Below are positions 7,850-16,560 of a stretch of DNA of 64,000 nucleotides, one piece after another. Origin of the DNA: Bacteroidota bacterium (GTDB lineage: Bacteria > Bacteroidota > Bacteroidia > B-17B0 > Aurantibacillaceae); the NCBI GenBank assembly GCA_017303905.1, contig JAFLBH010000005.1:248001-312000 (forward strand), given 5' to 3'. Every line of letters begins with the position of its first letter. Position 1 is the stretch's first letter. The notes under the pieces are model-generated. The model worked only from the letters and a program-made list of their open reading frames with translations, did no database searches and was not told where the DNA came from. Both the position numbers and the translations under genes were made by a program.

Positions 7850-8941
7850 TTATTTAATGTAACGAAAATCGTGATTGTTCTTAATTGATTTTAAAGAGTG
7901 ATACATGAGTTTGATCACGTCTTCTACGTCTTGTTTATGTACACTTTCAACTGTGGTATGCATGTAACGCAACGGTAGAGAAATCAACACTGATGCAATA
8001 CCATCGGTGCTATAAGCAAATGCGTCGGTGTCTGTTCCTGTTGCGCGCGAAGCTGCCTGACGTTGAAATTCAATTTTATTTTTCTTAGCAGTATCGATGA
8101 CTAATTTCAATAAATTATTCTGCACAGCCGGCGCGTAACTCAACACAGGACCCTTGCCGCAAGCCTGATCGCCACTTGTAATTTTGTTCATCATTGGTGT
8201 TTGCGTACAATGACACACATCTGTTACAATAGCCACATTCGGATTAATTTTACGGGCAATCATTTGAGCACCGTTTAATCCAACCTCTTCCTGAACAGAG
8301 TTAACAATATATAATCCGAATGGTAACTTATCTTTTTTCTCCTTAAGCAAACGGGCCACTTCGGCAATCATAAAACCACCGATGCGATTATCCAAAGCAC
8401 GACCTACATAATAACGATCGTTTAACTCCATAAACTCATCTTCGTAAGTTATAACACATCCAACATGCACGCCTAAAGCCTCTACTTCTTTGTCTGACTT
8501 ACAACCGATATCTAAAAATATATTCTTTAAAGTTGGCGTTTCTTCTTTTGCTGCATCACGCACGTGAATAGCCGGCCAACCAAATATTCCTTTTACAATG
8601 CCTTTGTCTGTATGAATATTTACTCGCTTGGAAGGTGCGATTTGATGGTCGCTTCCGCCATTACGACGTAAATAAATAAATCCGTCTTTAGTGATATAAT
8701 GCACAAACCAACTGATTTCGTCTGCATGCGCTTCAATCACTACTTTGTAAGGCGCTTTCGGATTGATGACACCTACAACAGTGCCATAGGTATCAACGAA
8801 ATAATCATCGATATAAGGCTTTAAATAATTTAACCAGATTTTTTGTCCGCCCGACTCGAAACCGGTTGGTGATGGATTATTTAAATATTCACGTAAAAAC
8901 TTTAAGGATTTATCGTTCAGAATTGATTTTTGCTTAGCCAT
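7850..8941 (-). CDS. M42-family metallopeptidase (glutamyl aminopeptidase type)
   Basis: This 363-residue protein matches the M42 family of dinuclear metal aminopeptidases that form large self-compartmentalising assemblies. Visible motifs are EAHADEISWFV (metal His, near residue 72), RALDNRIGG (metal Asp, about residue 185), VQEEVGLNGA (catalytic and metal Glu, about residue 217), TDVCHC and the terminal RYMHTTVESVHK with the last metal histidine. It lacks a signal peptide, so it acts in the cytoplasm, probably in peptide turnover. It is the first gene of the minus-strand run continuing into GH3. The upstream 80 nt contain no obvious consensus promoter. Confidence 0.9.
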   Translation of the reverse strand: MAKQKSILNDKSLKFLREYLNNPSPTGFESGGQKIWLNYLKPYIDDYFVDTYGTVVGVINPKAPYKVVIEAHADEISWFVHYITKDGFIYLRRNGGSDHQIAPSKRVNIHTDKGIVKGIFGWPAIHVRDAAKEETPTLKNIFLDIGCKSDKEVEALGVHVGCVITYEDEFMELNDRYYVGRALDNRIGGFMIAEVARLLKEKKDKLPFGLYIVNSVQEEVGLNGAQMIARKINPNVAIVTDVCHCTQTPMMNKITSGDQACGKGPVLSYAPAVQNNLLKLVIDTAKKNKIEFQRQAASRATGTDTDAFAYSTDGIASVLISLPLRYMHTTVESVHKQDVEDVIKLMYHSLKSIKNNHDFRYIK

Positions 8942-9022
8942 AATTTTAATTAATTACAACTCCTAAATTAAGGCAAATTAATCGGCATTTAAAAGCAAAA
9001 AATATTAAAAAATTAAAGCCAT

Positions 9023-12000
9023 TTAGGCCTTACGAATCACATAGGTTATATTGGAAGTAAGCTTGGTGTTATCAATTACTTCCAGACTCAAATCCGGAAA
9101 TTTAGCAATGGTATCTTTAATTAATTTTCCACTCACAAAATGTAATCCTTCCTCTTTTGTTTTGTTGAAGCCTGCCACTTTTGTACTGATAAATTCGGTA
9201 TACCATGTTCCGGCCTGCCTAGATTTTAAATCAGCATCTGCATCGCGAATTACCAACACACCATTTTTATTTAAGCTTCCGGCTAATTTATTTACGACAG
9301 ACACCTGGTGTTCCGGATTTAAATAATGTAACACATCACTGATGATAATTCCGTCTGCCTTTGGAAATTCAAAGACTGTTACATCAGCTGTTTCAAAATT
9401 TACTTTTTCGGTTTTATGTACGCAATTAGCCGCCACTGCAATTTTATCTTCGTCGTAATCCAATCCCAAAATTTCGCGGTGCTTACTCTTATACATCAGC
9501 ATGTATGGCAAAAATCCATAGCCACAACCAACATCAATAATTTTTCCTTGCTTTGGCATTAGGCTCTCGAACAATTTATAATTTCCTTCCAGGGCAGTTT
9601 TAATACGGCAATACCATTCGAGAACCGGACCCTTATAAATATAATTATTAATTAATCGTGAGCGGAAATATTCCACCGGCTCACACGTTTCCCGCATCTT
9701 ATCATATTCAACACGCATGTAATTACAGATACCTTTCGTTCTTTCCTGATAAGTATTGCCGAATGTTTTATTGTCTGGCGTTATGCGAGGCAGATACTTC
9801 ACTGTTAAAGCCCCATCTTTAAAATGAAAATCTTTCTTGGTGACAGCATCACCGGCACCATGTAACAACACCGGCAAAATATCTAATTGTAATTTTTCCG
9901 CGAGTAAAAATGCGCCTTTGTGAAAACGATGAATTTCTCCATCAATACTTCTTGTTCCTTCAGGGAAAATTAAAATAGAATAACCGTCTTTCACCATCGA
10001 TTCTAATTTCTCCAAACTATTTTCATAGCCAGCGGAAGCCGGATAATAATCTGCCATCTTTACAATCCATCCGTAAAATGGAGAATTATAAACCCAATCG
10101 TTTGTAAAAGCAATAATTTTAGGATGCAACTGCAGCGTTAATGCTAAATCAATATGCGATTGATGATTGGCAATAATTAACGCCGGCTTAGAAAAATCTT
10201 CTTTGTTTTCATTGATAATCTTCTTTTTTACATTAAAGAAAATACCCAGAACGGCTCTGAATGTATAGGCAATCACATAATGAAATGCGAGCTTGCGCTT
10301 TTTCTTCCCTGCCGGATAAATGGTAATGATTAATAATCCTAATAAGGTTAATATAGATGAGAAAACAGTAAACATTATAAAACCGAAAAACGTAATGAGT
10401 AAGTACTTTAATGTATATGGCTGTAAGCCTCTGTAACGTCTGTTCAACACTAACCAATTAAAAAGAAAAGGTTGTATAACGAAGGATACCAAAACAACGC
10501 AAATCATTCCTAGTATGGTGATGAGCGCAATGGATTGCAAAGCCGGATGTTTCGCGAAAATCATTACACCAATTCCAATCACTGTTGTTAAGGCAGAAAG
10601 TAAAATGGAGGTTTTGTAACTGCTTAAGTTTTTCTTTCCGTATTTATATTCGGTGAGCAAACCATCCATAATAAAAATGGAATAATCGTCGCCCAAACCA
10701 AAAATAAAAGTGGATATAATAATATTGATGACATTGAATTTAATTCCCAAAATCCCCATTAAACCTAAAATCCACAGCCACGAAATAAACATTGGCATAA
10801 AATTGATAATCGCTAATTCTAATCGTCCGTGTGATAAAAGCATAAAACCAAATACCAAAATGGAAGTAATCCAAAGTATGGTTGAAAAATCAGAACTGAT
10901 AACATCTACAAATTGCGAAGTAAGGTGTTGACGATCGAATACAATAATGTTTTCATTATCCTTAAATAATTCGTACAACTTTTCTTTTTTCTCCGCATCT
11001 ACCTTTACGTGCGTCAACACGGTTGGCTTGCCTTTTACAATGGAAACATATTCTGACAAGAGATTCTTTTTAATGGAATCCAAATCTTCTTGCGGGATTT
11101 CCTTAAAATCAGACTGCATTAAATCGTAAAACGACTGAAATGCCTCGGGTTTAAATTTGTAATTTGCTCCGTATGTAATAATGTGTTGCTTTAAGCTATC
11201 CTTTGTTTCATTGGTAAAAAAAGCATTCCATTTATTTAATCTCTCTTTCTGCGTTTTTTGAGAAGGAAATACAGAAGCGATCGAACTTACCCGTTTAATC
11301 TCATTATTCTGCTTTAAAGAATCTAACTGCGTGTAAATTTTATCGTTCAAACTTACAGCCTTCTGCAAGGTATTGCCGCTTGCAAAAATATACACCGAAC
11401 GGGCAGCGAAATTGTTAATCTCATCTAAATGTTTCTCTGCTAACCGCGTTTCCTCATCCATGTAACTCATCTTGTTCATGTCACTCTCGAAACCAACATT
11501 GGAAGCGAAGAAACTGAGTGTTATCGTGATAATGAGCGCGGCCAATGCAACCAATTTATTTTTATCTGGACGATAACTCACTAATTTATCTAACCAGGAA
11601 TCGTGATGAACCTCTTCCTCCTTTTCCTTTTTAAACGACAATTTCAATAAATGTGGTAATACCAAAACCGAAAATAGCAGGGCTCCGATTAAACAAAAGC
11701 CTGCGAATTGTCCGAAATCATGTAAAGCTTCACTCTTGGTAAAAACTAAACTAAAAAATGCACCAACTGTTGTTGTACACCCGATGAGCATTGGAACAGT
11801 TAAATCAGCAATTACTTCCTTCACGTCTCGAACGTGTTTGTAATGTGTAAAGAAGTGTAAGCTGTAATTGATGGCAATTCCTAGTACCGCCGCGCCTGCT
11901 GCTACTGCAATGGCTGATACAACGCCTTTAAATAAAAACAACATGGCCAATGAAAACGCCATGCCAAACCCAACCGGTAAAAAAATAAATACAATTGGAA

Positions 12001-12868
12001 AAGGATTTTTAAAGTACAAACCTATAAGCAGGGAAATCAAAATAACCGTAATCGTCGTTGTGAGAATTGTATCCTTTCTCAATTGCTCGGCATTTCCTAA
12101 TGAAACCATACAGGCTCCAAATGGCTCTACTTTTATTTCTGCATTGCTATATCTTTTTGCTAAAGATTTTACTGTATCTATTAACGGCTTGTTCTTCGCT
12201 GTTTCTGTTGCAGCATAAGCCGGTGTTACAAACATTAGCAAATGCTTATGGTCTTTTGTTACGATGGCGCCATCATGCGTTTCAAAATTTTCATCCAGCT
12301 GAATGTTGTTGATTTTTTTTAAGGCAAGCGGAACAATGTTTAAGGGGTCGCGACGAATATACTTAGAAAGAACAATGCCACTGGGACTTAATAAAGCTTC
12401 ATAATCACGTTTTAGTGTGTAATCAACACTGTCTTTGCTGATTAGTCCGCTTAACCTCTCATAATCGCTTTCGTTCAAATAAAAAGGCAAGTTGCGATAG
12501 AAAATATCATAAACACCCTGCATGGTGTTATCAGAAACCTTATAGGTAATGCCTGCATACGCAGTATCCGGTAATTGATTAAGAATAGAATCGTAAACCG
12601 CATCGGCAGATTCAATGATTTTATCAATTTTATCACCTGAATCCGAATAAAAATGCAGAACTAATTTATCCTTTGATTTTAAATTACTGAGAATCGAATT
12701 GATGTTAGCGGTGTTTTTATCTTTGGGGACGAAGCGCGTGATATCCTCTTCTAACCTAATTTTGGAAGCATAAAAACCAAGTACACCACAGACAGCCAAA
12801 ACCAAAAGCGTAAAAAACAACTTACGTTTGGTAAAAAAAAGATAAACCAGATAGGGCCAATTCTGCAT
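9023..12868 (-). CDS. MMPL exporter fused to PlsC-like acyltransferase and SAM methyltransferase
   Basis: A 1281-residue fusion. Residues about 1-830 are an MMPL/RND-type exporter with two membrane halves; the second carries a FGLGDDYSIF motif. A linker with further hydrophobic segments leads to a lysophospholipid acyltransferase domain with NHQSHID (about 899-905, HX4D) and FPEGTRS (about 970). The C-terminus (about 1080-1281) is a class I methyltransferase with the SAM loop DVGCGYGFLP near 1113 and the ISDVLHYL motif. MMPL proteins move hydrophobic lipids; comparable MMPL and acyltransferase genes occur in aryl-polyene and flexirubin clusters, but no ketosynthase is present here. The frame is continuous, so this is a true fusion. 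A TATTTTTG box sits 4 nt before the ATG. Confidence 0.9.
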   Translation of the reverse strand: MQNWPYLVYLFFTKRKLFFTLLVLAVCGVLGFYASKIRLEEDITRFVPKDKNTANINSILSNLKSKDKLVLHFYSDSGDKIDKIIESADAVYDSILNQLPDTAYAGITYKVSDNTMQGVYDIFYRNLPFYLNESDYERLSGLISKDSVDYTLKRDYEALLSPSGIVLSKYIRRDPLNIVPLALKKINNIQLDENFETHDGAIVTKDHKHLLMFVTPAYAATETAKNKPLIDTVKSLAKRYSNAEIKVEPFGACMVSLGNAEQLRKDTILTTTITVILISLLIGLYFKNPFPIVFIFLPVGFGMAFSLAMLFLFKGVVSAIAVAAGAAVLGIAINYSLHFFTHYKHVRDVKEVIADLTVPMLIGCTTTVGAFFSLVFTKSEALHDFGQFAGFCLIGALLFSVLVLPHLLKLSFKKEKEEEVHHDSWLDKLVSYRPDKNKLVALAALIITITLSFFASNVGFESDMNKMSYMDEETRLAEKHLDEINNFAARSVYIFASGNTLQKAVSLNDKIYTQLDSLKQNNEIKRVSSIASVFPSQKTQKERLNKWNAFFTNETKDSLKQHIITYGANYKFKPEAFQSFYDLMQSDFKEIPQEDLDSIKKNLLSEYVSIVKGKPTVLTHVKVDAEKKEKLYELFKDNENIIVFDRQHLTSQFVDVISSDFSTILWITSILVFGFMLLSHGRLELAIINFMPMFISWLWILGLMGILGIKFNVINIIISTFIFGLGDDYSIFIMDGLLTEYKYGKKNLSSYKTSILLSALTTVIGIGVMIFAKHPALQSIALITILGMICVVLVSFVIQPFLFNWLVLNRRYRGLQPYTLKYLLITFFGFIMFTVFSSILTLLGLLIITIYPAGKKKRKLAFHYVIAYTFRAVLGIFFNVKKKIINENKEDFSKPALIIANHQSHIDLALTLQLHPKIIAFTNDWVYNSPFYGWIVKMADYYPASAGYENSLEKLESMVKDGYSILIFPEGTRSIDGEIHRFHKGAFLLAEKLQLDILPVLLHGAGDAVTKKDFHFKDGALTVKYLPRITPDNKTFGNTYQERTKGICNYMRVEYDKMRETCEPVEYFRSRLINNYIYKGPVLEWYCRIKTALEGNYKLFESLMPKQGKIIDVGCGYGFLPYMLMYKSKHREILGLDYDEDKIAVAANCVHKTEKVNFETADVTVFEFPKADGIIISDVLHYLNPEHQVSVVNKLAGSLNKNGVLVIRDADADLKSRQAGTWYTEFISTKVAGFNKTKEEGLHFVSGKLIKDTIAKFPDLSLEVIDNTKLTSNITYVIRKA

Positions 12869-12872
12869 TGTG

Positions 12873-12880
12873 CAAAAATA
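12873..12880 (-). promoter_or_regulatory. Predicted -7 box of the MMPL fusion gene
   Basis: TATTTTTG on the minus strand matches the Bacteroidota -7 consensus TAnnTTTG. It ends only 4 nt before the ATG at 12868, so transcription would start at or beside the start codon. No good -33 element is seen at the usual spacing. Confidence 0.5.
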
Positions 12881-12904
12881 ACAATTATGGCCTATTAGAG
12901 AAAA

Positions 12905-13978
12905 TTACATACCAACACCAAGACTGATTCCGCCCTTCTGAGCCTCTTCCAAATCAAACAAATCAATGGCATGCCGTTTCGGCTTTTTGATATAACGGTT
13001 CTCGTCATTAAAATCAGGCTCCTTACCAATGAGTAATACACGATAAAGCTCCTTAATATATGGCTTTCGTTTTAATACTGAAGGGTACAAAAAGTAATTA
13101 TGTTCCCGATCTAAAACCCTGCTAAAGTTTAAATAAAGTGCGTTTTTAGCGTAAGGTTTACGAGGCCGTTCTCCTAACTGACGTTTAAAGCCGGAAATAA
13201 TTTTTGCTCCATTTAAGGTACGATCGCGGTTATTGCGTGTAATATATAAATGTTGCTGTATGTTGATTTTCTCTACCCATACACGATGCTTCTTTTGTGG
13301 AACACAGGAAGAATTCATGATGATGCTATTAAACAAGGTGTCTTTTACCGTAATCTGATTGCCTTTAACCGCATGCATCATTAAGAGATTTCCCATACTG
13401 TGCATGAGTAAGGATAAGGTTTTAAAAGTTTGCGGCTGATTATTCTTCAAAGTGCTTAATTCACTCAGAAATTGTGAGAAATAAGGGGCTAACGTTTCAC
13501 TTTCCTTTAATGTGAGTTTATAATTTTTACCGCTTTTCATGGCGGGACGATAGGTTGGCCAATCGAACATAATGATATGATATCCGTATTGCCGGCTAAA
13601 TAATGTAGCTCTATCTAAAGCCGTAAGAAAGGTTCTTCCAAATCCTTCAACAAAGGTTACCGCATGCAAACTATCTTCACCATTTAAACACTCCTGAAGA
13701 CTTTTCTTTGGTACTGCTCTCCATTTATCACCGTTAAAATAAATATTGAAATATTTAATATTTACATTCTTATCGCAATCATAACCCATGAAATTTTTTT
13801 CGCTCTCGGAACATGTTCGAACAGACGCGAAAGTAATGCAGGTATCATCCTTTGTGGGGATATATTCCTTTTCGAGCTTTACGTTTTCCCAATCGCTTTT
13901 AAAGAAGTAGGCATTGTGTTGTGAGCACAGTGCTTTCGTTAAGAAAACTAAGAATAAAATTACTTTAAAAGGTTTCAC
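12905..13978 (-). CDS. Secreted alpha/beta hydrolase-fold protein
   Basis: A 357-residue protein with an N-terminal signal peptide (about residues 1-19), starting at GTG since no ATG precedes the hydrophobic segment. It resembles the alpha/beta hydrolase DUF900-type group: a VTFVEGFGRTFLTALDRA strand-loop, HIIMFDWPTY, and the nucleophile elbow LLMHSMGNLLMMHA (S in HSMGN, about residue 192). The usual G-x-S-x-G is relaxed to H-S-M-G-N. A late DREHNYF may hold the catalytic histidine. Substrate is unknown. The C-terminus is glycine-rich and ends before the MMPL gene with about 36 nt between them. Confidence 0.7.
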   Translation of the reverse strand: MKPFKVILFLVFLTKALCSQHNAYFFKSDWENVKLEKEYIPTKDDTCITFASVRTCSESEKNFMGYDCDKNVNIKYFNIYFNGDKWRAVPKKSLQECLNGEDSLHAVTFVEGFGRTFLTALDRATLFSRQYGYHIIMFDWPTYRPAMKSGKNYKLTLKESETLAPYFSQFLSELSTLKNNQPQTFKTLSLLMHSMGNLLMMHAVKGNQITVKDTLFNSIIMNSSCVPQKKHRVWVEKINIQQHLYITRNNRDRTLNGAKIISGFKRQLGERPRKPYAKNALYLNFSRVLDREHNYFLYPSVLKRKPYIKELYRVLLIGKEPDFNDENRYIKKPKRHAIDLFDLEEAQKGGISLGVGM

Positions 13979-14011
13979 GAGGGTTTAACAGTTCAAATAA
14001 AATTATGTTCA

Positions 14012-14578
14012 CTATTTGGTATTATAATCATTCATGCAGCGTTGAAGTCCGGCAAAAGCAAAGGCTTTAATTGCATCTGAGGCAATTTTAATTCGCTCGC
14101 TCAACGTTTTCTTCTCCTCATCGTTCCACTTTCCCAACACATAATTAACCTGATAACCTTTTCCGAATTCGTTACCAATTCCAAATCGTAAACGCGGATA
14201 GCTGGAAGTATTTAAAGTTTCCTGAATGTTTTTTAATCCGTTATGGCCTCCGTCACTTCCTTTTGGTCCGATACGGATTTTACCGAACGGAAGTGCCAGC
14301 TCATCCACAATCACCATCATATTCTCTACCGGAATTTTTTCGGCTTGCAACCAATAATTAACCGCCTTACCACTTAAATTCATATAGGTAGTTGGTTTAA
14401 TTAGCACCAAAGTTTTCCCTTTAAATTTCATTTCAGCTACATAAGCATGGCGGTCGTTGACAAATTTCACGCCCGCTTCATTTGCCATGAACTCTACCAC
14501 ATCAAAACCAATATTATGACGGGTGTGCTCATAATCCTCACCAATATTTCCTAATCCAACTATTAAAAATTTCGACAT
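14012..14578 (-). CDS. pth: Peptidyl-tRNA hydrolase
   Basis: A 188-residue cytoplasmic enzyme that releases tRNA from prematurely terminated peptidyl-tRNA. Diagnostic motifs are VGLGNIGEDYEHTRHNIGF at the N-terminus (catalytic His in TRHNIG, about residue 20), KPTTYMNLSGKAV (about 61-73), and the DELALPFGKIRIGPKGSDGG loop followed by HNGLKNI near 92-117. Length matches bacterial Pth. It starts 2 nt after the mqnD stop, so it lies at the end of a minus-strand run mqnB-mqnD-pth; this pairing looks like convenience of expression rather than shared function. Confidence 0.96.
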   Translation of the reverse strand: MSKFLIVGLGNIGEDYEHTRHNIGFDVVEFMANEAGVKFVNDRHAYVAEMKFKGKTLVLIKPTTYMNLSGKAVNYWLQAEKIPVENMMVIVDELALPFGKIRIGPKGSDGGHNGLKNIQETLNTSSYPRLRFGIGNEFGKGYQVNYVLGKWNDEEKKTLSERIKIASDAIKAFAFAGLQRCMNDYNTK

Positions 14579-14580
14579 GT

Positions 14581-15453
14581 TTAATCAATCATTATAGGTT
14601 CTGTAATTGAAGTAATCAGTTTTTTTTCTTTTGCTTTGTTTATCATCAAGCCAATCGCTTCCATTCCTTTGTTCCCCAAATCTATTGAAAATTCGTTAAC
14701 ATATAAATCGATATGCTTTTTCATGACCTCCTCACTCATTTCCTGAGCATGACAACGCACATAAGGCATTACATCTTGTGTGTTGGCAAACGCATACAAA
14801 ACGCTTTTTTGAATGCAACGGTTTATTTTTTGAAGAAGCTCTTTATCAAATTTTCTTTTTGCAACAATTCCTCCCAAAGGAATCGGTGCATGAATTAATC
14901 CATCCCAAAATTCGCCTAAATCCATTATCTTCTTCAAACCTTTTTGCTCGTAAGTAAATCGACTTTCATGAATAATTAATCCGGCATCAACTTTTCCATC
15001 CAAAACCGCTTGTTCAATATTGCTAAACAATAACTCAACTTTGTTTTTTGCCTGAGGTAAAGCCAAAGACAATAAAAAATTTGCGGTTGTGTTTTTGCCC
15101 GGAATCGCGATAGACAATTCTGTATTGGGAGTTGGGAATTCTGTGTTATTGTTAAGCTGGTCTCTCAATCTACGAACTACCAACTCCGAACTACCAACTA
15201 ATAATGGTCCGCAATTAAACCCCAAGGCACTTCCGCTACGAAGCAAAATATAATTTTGCATAGCGTATAAATAAGCGTGAAAGCTGAGTTTCGTAATATC
15301 CAATTCGCCTTTTAAGGCGCGTTGGTTTAAGGCTTCCACATCCTCCATTACTACCTCAAAATCCAAACCTTCCGTATCGATTTTATGATGCACCATGGCA
15401 TCAAAAATGAAACAATCATTTGGACAGGGAGAAAAACCTAAACTTAATTTCAT
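14581..15453 (-). CDS. mqnD: 1,4-dihydroxy-6-naphthoate synthase with a short inserted segment
   Basis: A 290-residue enzyme of the futalosine route to menaquinone, converting cyclic dehypoxanthinyl futalosine to 1,4-dihydroxy-6-naphthoate. Family motifs are FSPCPNDCFIFDAM at residues 7-20, LDITKLSFHAYLYA near 51-64, FNCGPLLVG near 79-87, IAIPGKNTTANFLL at 115-128 and IHESRFTY around 180. Between the last two blocks (residues about 88-113) lies an odd basic-then-Asn/Thr/Pro stretch whose DNA is built of short direct repeats, in the loop where homologues have a short linker. The reading frame is kept. It overlaps neither neighbour (1-2 nt gaps to mqnB and pth) and is likely co-transcribed with both. 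Confidence 0.93.
   Translation of the reverse strand: MKLSLGFSPCPNDCFIFDAMVHHKIDTEGLDFEVVMEDVEALNQRALKGELDITKLSFHAYLYAMQNYILLRSGSALGFNCGPLLVGSSELVVRRLRDQLNNNTEFPTPNTELSIAIPGKNTTANFLLSLALPQAKNKVELLFSNIEQAVLDGKVDAGLIIHESRFTYEQKGLKKIMDLGEFWDGLIHAPIPLGGIVAKRKFDKELLQKINRCIQKSVLYAFANTQDVMPYVRCHAQEMSEEVMKKHIDLYVNEFSIDLGNKGMEAIGLMINKAKEKKLITSITEPIMID
15115..15200 (-). repeat. Short direct-repeat insertion within mqnD
   Basis: On the plus strand CGAACTACCAACT occurs twice with a 14-nt period (15173-15185 and 15187-15199). AATTCTGT recurs with a 22-nt period (15116 and 15138), flanking GGGAGTTGGGAATT-type sequence. This composition is unlike the surrounding codons and resembles intergenic Bacteroidota repeats, but here it is translated in frame. 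Confidence 0.65.
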
Positions 15454-15454
15454 G

Positions 15455-16108
15455 TTACAAACTTTGAATGAATTCTAAGGCCACCGTATTGAGGTTCTTA
15501 ATCGCTGTAGGAATATCCCATTTACTCTTATCTCTTTTTTCCACATAATTAGAAATAGCGCGCAATTGAATGAAATCAGCTGATAAGCGAGAAGCTGCCT
15601 TCATAAAGGCCGCGCCTTCCATGCTTTCTATATCGGGGTTAAATAATGTTACGGCATTCGCGATACTCACGTCATTACCATGCACCTTATTCACTGTAAT
15701 GGATTTTACTATTCTTAATCGTGATAAATGTGTGTTGTTAAGATTCGACTCATTTATATACGAGTTTGTTCCGCCTAAATTTAAATCCGGGTATTTAATG
15801 AAATCATCTCCGTCTTCGGCACCCATTTCAGATAATGTATCTGCTGTTACATTTACAACTTCACCCAGCTTAATACTTCGGTTAAATGCACCGGCAATTC
15901 CCAAATTAATGACATAATCAAAAGCATTATGAGAATACCTTCCCATATAAAATGCAGTATTTACCATCCCCACTCCGGTTATTAAAGCTGAAATATCATC
16001 TCCGCTCTCAGCCATAAACAAACCCTCGCCTACAACATTTATGTTATAATAGTTTAGGATAGGTTCCACCTCTGCTTTGGTAGCGGCAACTATGAGAATT
16101 TTTGGCAT
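15455..16108 (-). CDS. mqnB: Futalosine hydrolase
   Basis: A 217-residue nucleoside phosphorylase-fold enzyme that removes hypoxanthine or adenine from (aminodeoxy)futalosine in menaquinone synthesis. Visible are the ILIVAATKAEVEP start, LITGVGMVNTAFYMGRY near 58-74, the NLGIAGAF strand near 88 and the NPDIESMEGAAFMKAA motif near 157, whose Glu contacts the ribose. It precedes mqnD by 1 nt, giving a two-gene menaquinone unit; mqnA and mqnC are not in the window. The ATG at 16108 lies only 4 nt from a TAACTTTA -7-like box in a 35-nt divergent promoter region shared with the queD-like gene. Confidence 0.93.
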   Translation of the reverse strand: MPKILIVAATKAEVEPILNYYNINVVGEGLFMAESGDDISALITGVGMVNTAFYMGRYSHNAFDYVINLGIAGAFNRSIKLGEVVNVTADTLSEMGAEDGDDFIKYPDLNLGGTNSYINESNLNNTHLSRLRIVKSITVNKVHGNDVSIANAVTLFNPDIESMEGAAFMKAASRLSADFIQLRAISNYVEKRDKSKWDIPTAIKNLNTVALEFIQSL

Positions 16109-16143
16109 ACGGTAAAGTTAAGTATAATACGTAAATTTGCAGC
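16109..16143. promoter_or_regulatory. Compact divergent promoter region, mqnB / queD-like
   Basis: Only 35 nt separate the two start codons. On the plus strand TAAATTTG (16132-16139) ends 4 nt before the queD-like ATG. On the minus strand TAACTTTA (16120-16113) ends 4 nt before the mqnB ATG. Both resemble TAnnTTTG, so both mRNAs are predicted to be leaderless. Confidence 0.55.
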
Positions 16144-16560
16144 ATGATTTACATTACCCGCAAGGAGCACTTCAACGCGGCTCATAAACTATACAATTCG
16201 AACTGGACCGAAGCTCAGAATTATGAAGTATTTGGTAAATGCGCCAATAAAAACTGGCACGGTCATAATTATGAATTAGAAGTCACCATTAAAGGTGAAG
16301 TGAACAAAGAGACCGGCTTTGTTGTTAATTTGAAAGATTTAGGTGATTTAATAAAAGTAGATATTACGGAATTATTAGATCACAAAAATTTAAATATGGA
16401 CGTGGAAGGATTGTTAAATACATTACCTTCTACCGAAAATTTGGCTATTTTTATTTGGGATATTTTAAAACCTAAAATAGCGCTAATGGGCGCCGAGTTA
16501 CATTGTGTGAAATTACGCGAAACAGAAAACAATTACGTAGAATATTTTGGAGGTAAATAA
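16144..16560 (+). CDS. queD: 6-pyruvoyl/6-carboxy-tetrahydropterin synthase family enzyme
   Basis: A 138-residue T-fold enzyme acting on dihydroneopterin triphosphate. Zinc ligands are in HFNAAHKL (about residues 8-15) and the [10 protein letters not shown] block (about 39-48), with the catalytic Cys in KCANKNW just before it. [10 protein letters not shown] near residue 78-87 supplies the Asp-His pair. The [11 protein letters not shown] spacing and the LDHKNLNMD segment look more like eukaryotic PTPS than the shorter E. coli QueD motif, so the product may be 6-pyruvoyl-tetrahydropterin as well as carboxy-tetrahydropterin for queuosine. The stop shares its last base with the folE start (16560), so FolE would supply its substrate. 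Confidence 0.9.
   Translation: MIYITRKEHFNAAHKLYNSNWTEAQNYEVFGKCANKNWHGHNYELEVTIKGEVNKETGFVVNLKDLGDLIKVDITELLDHKNLNMDVEGLLNTLPSTENLAIFIWDILKPKIALMGAELHCVKLRETENNYVEYFGGK

Noticed and set aside
11868..12218. Plus-strand 116-codon frame inside the MMPL fusion gene
   Set aside because: It is the complement of transmembrane coding sequence; no independent support.
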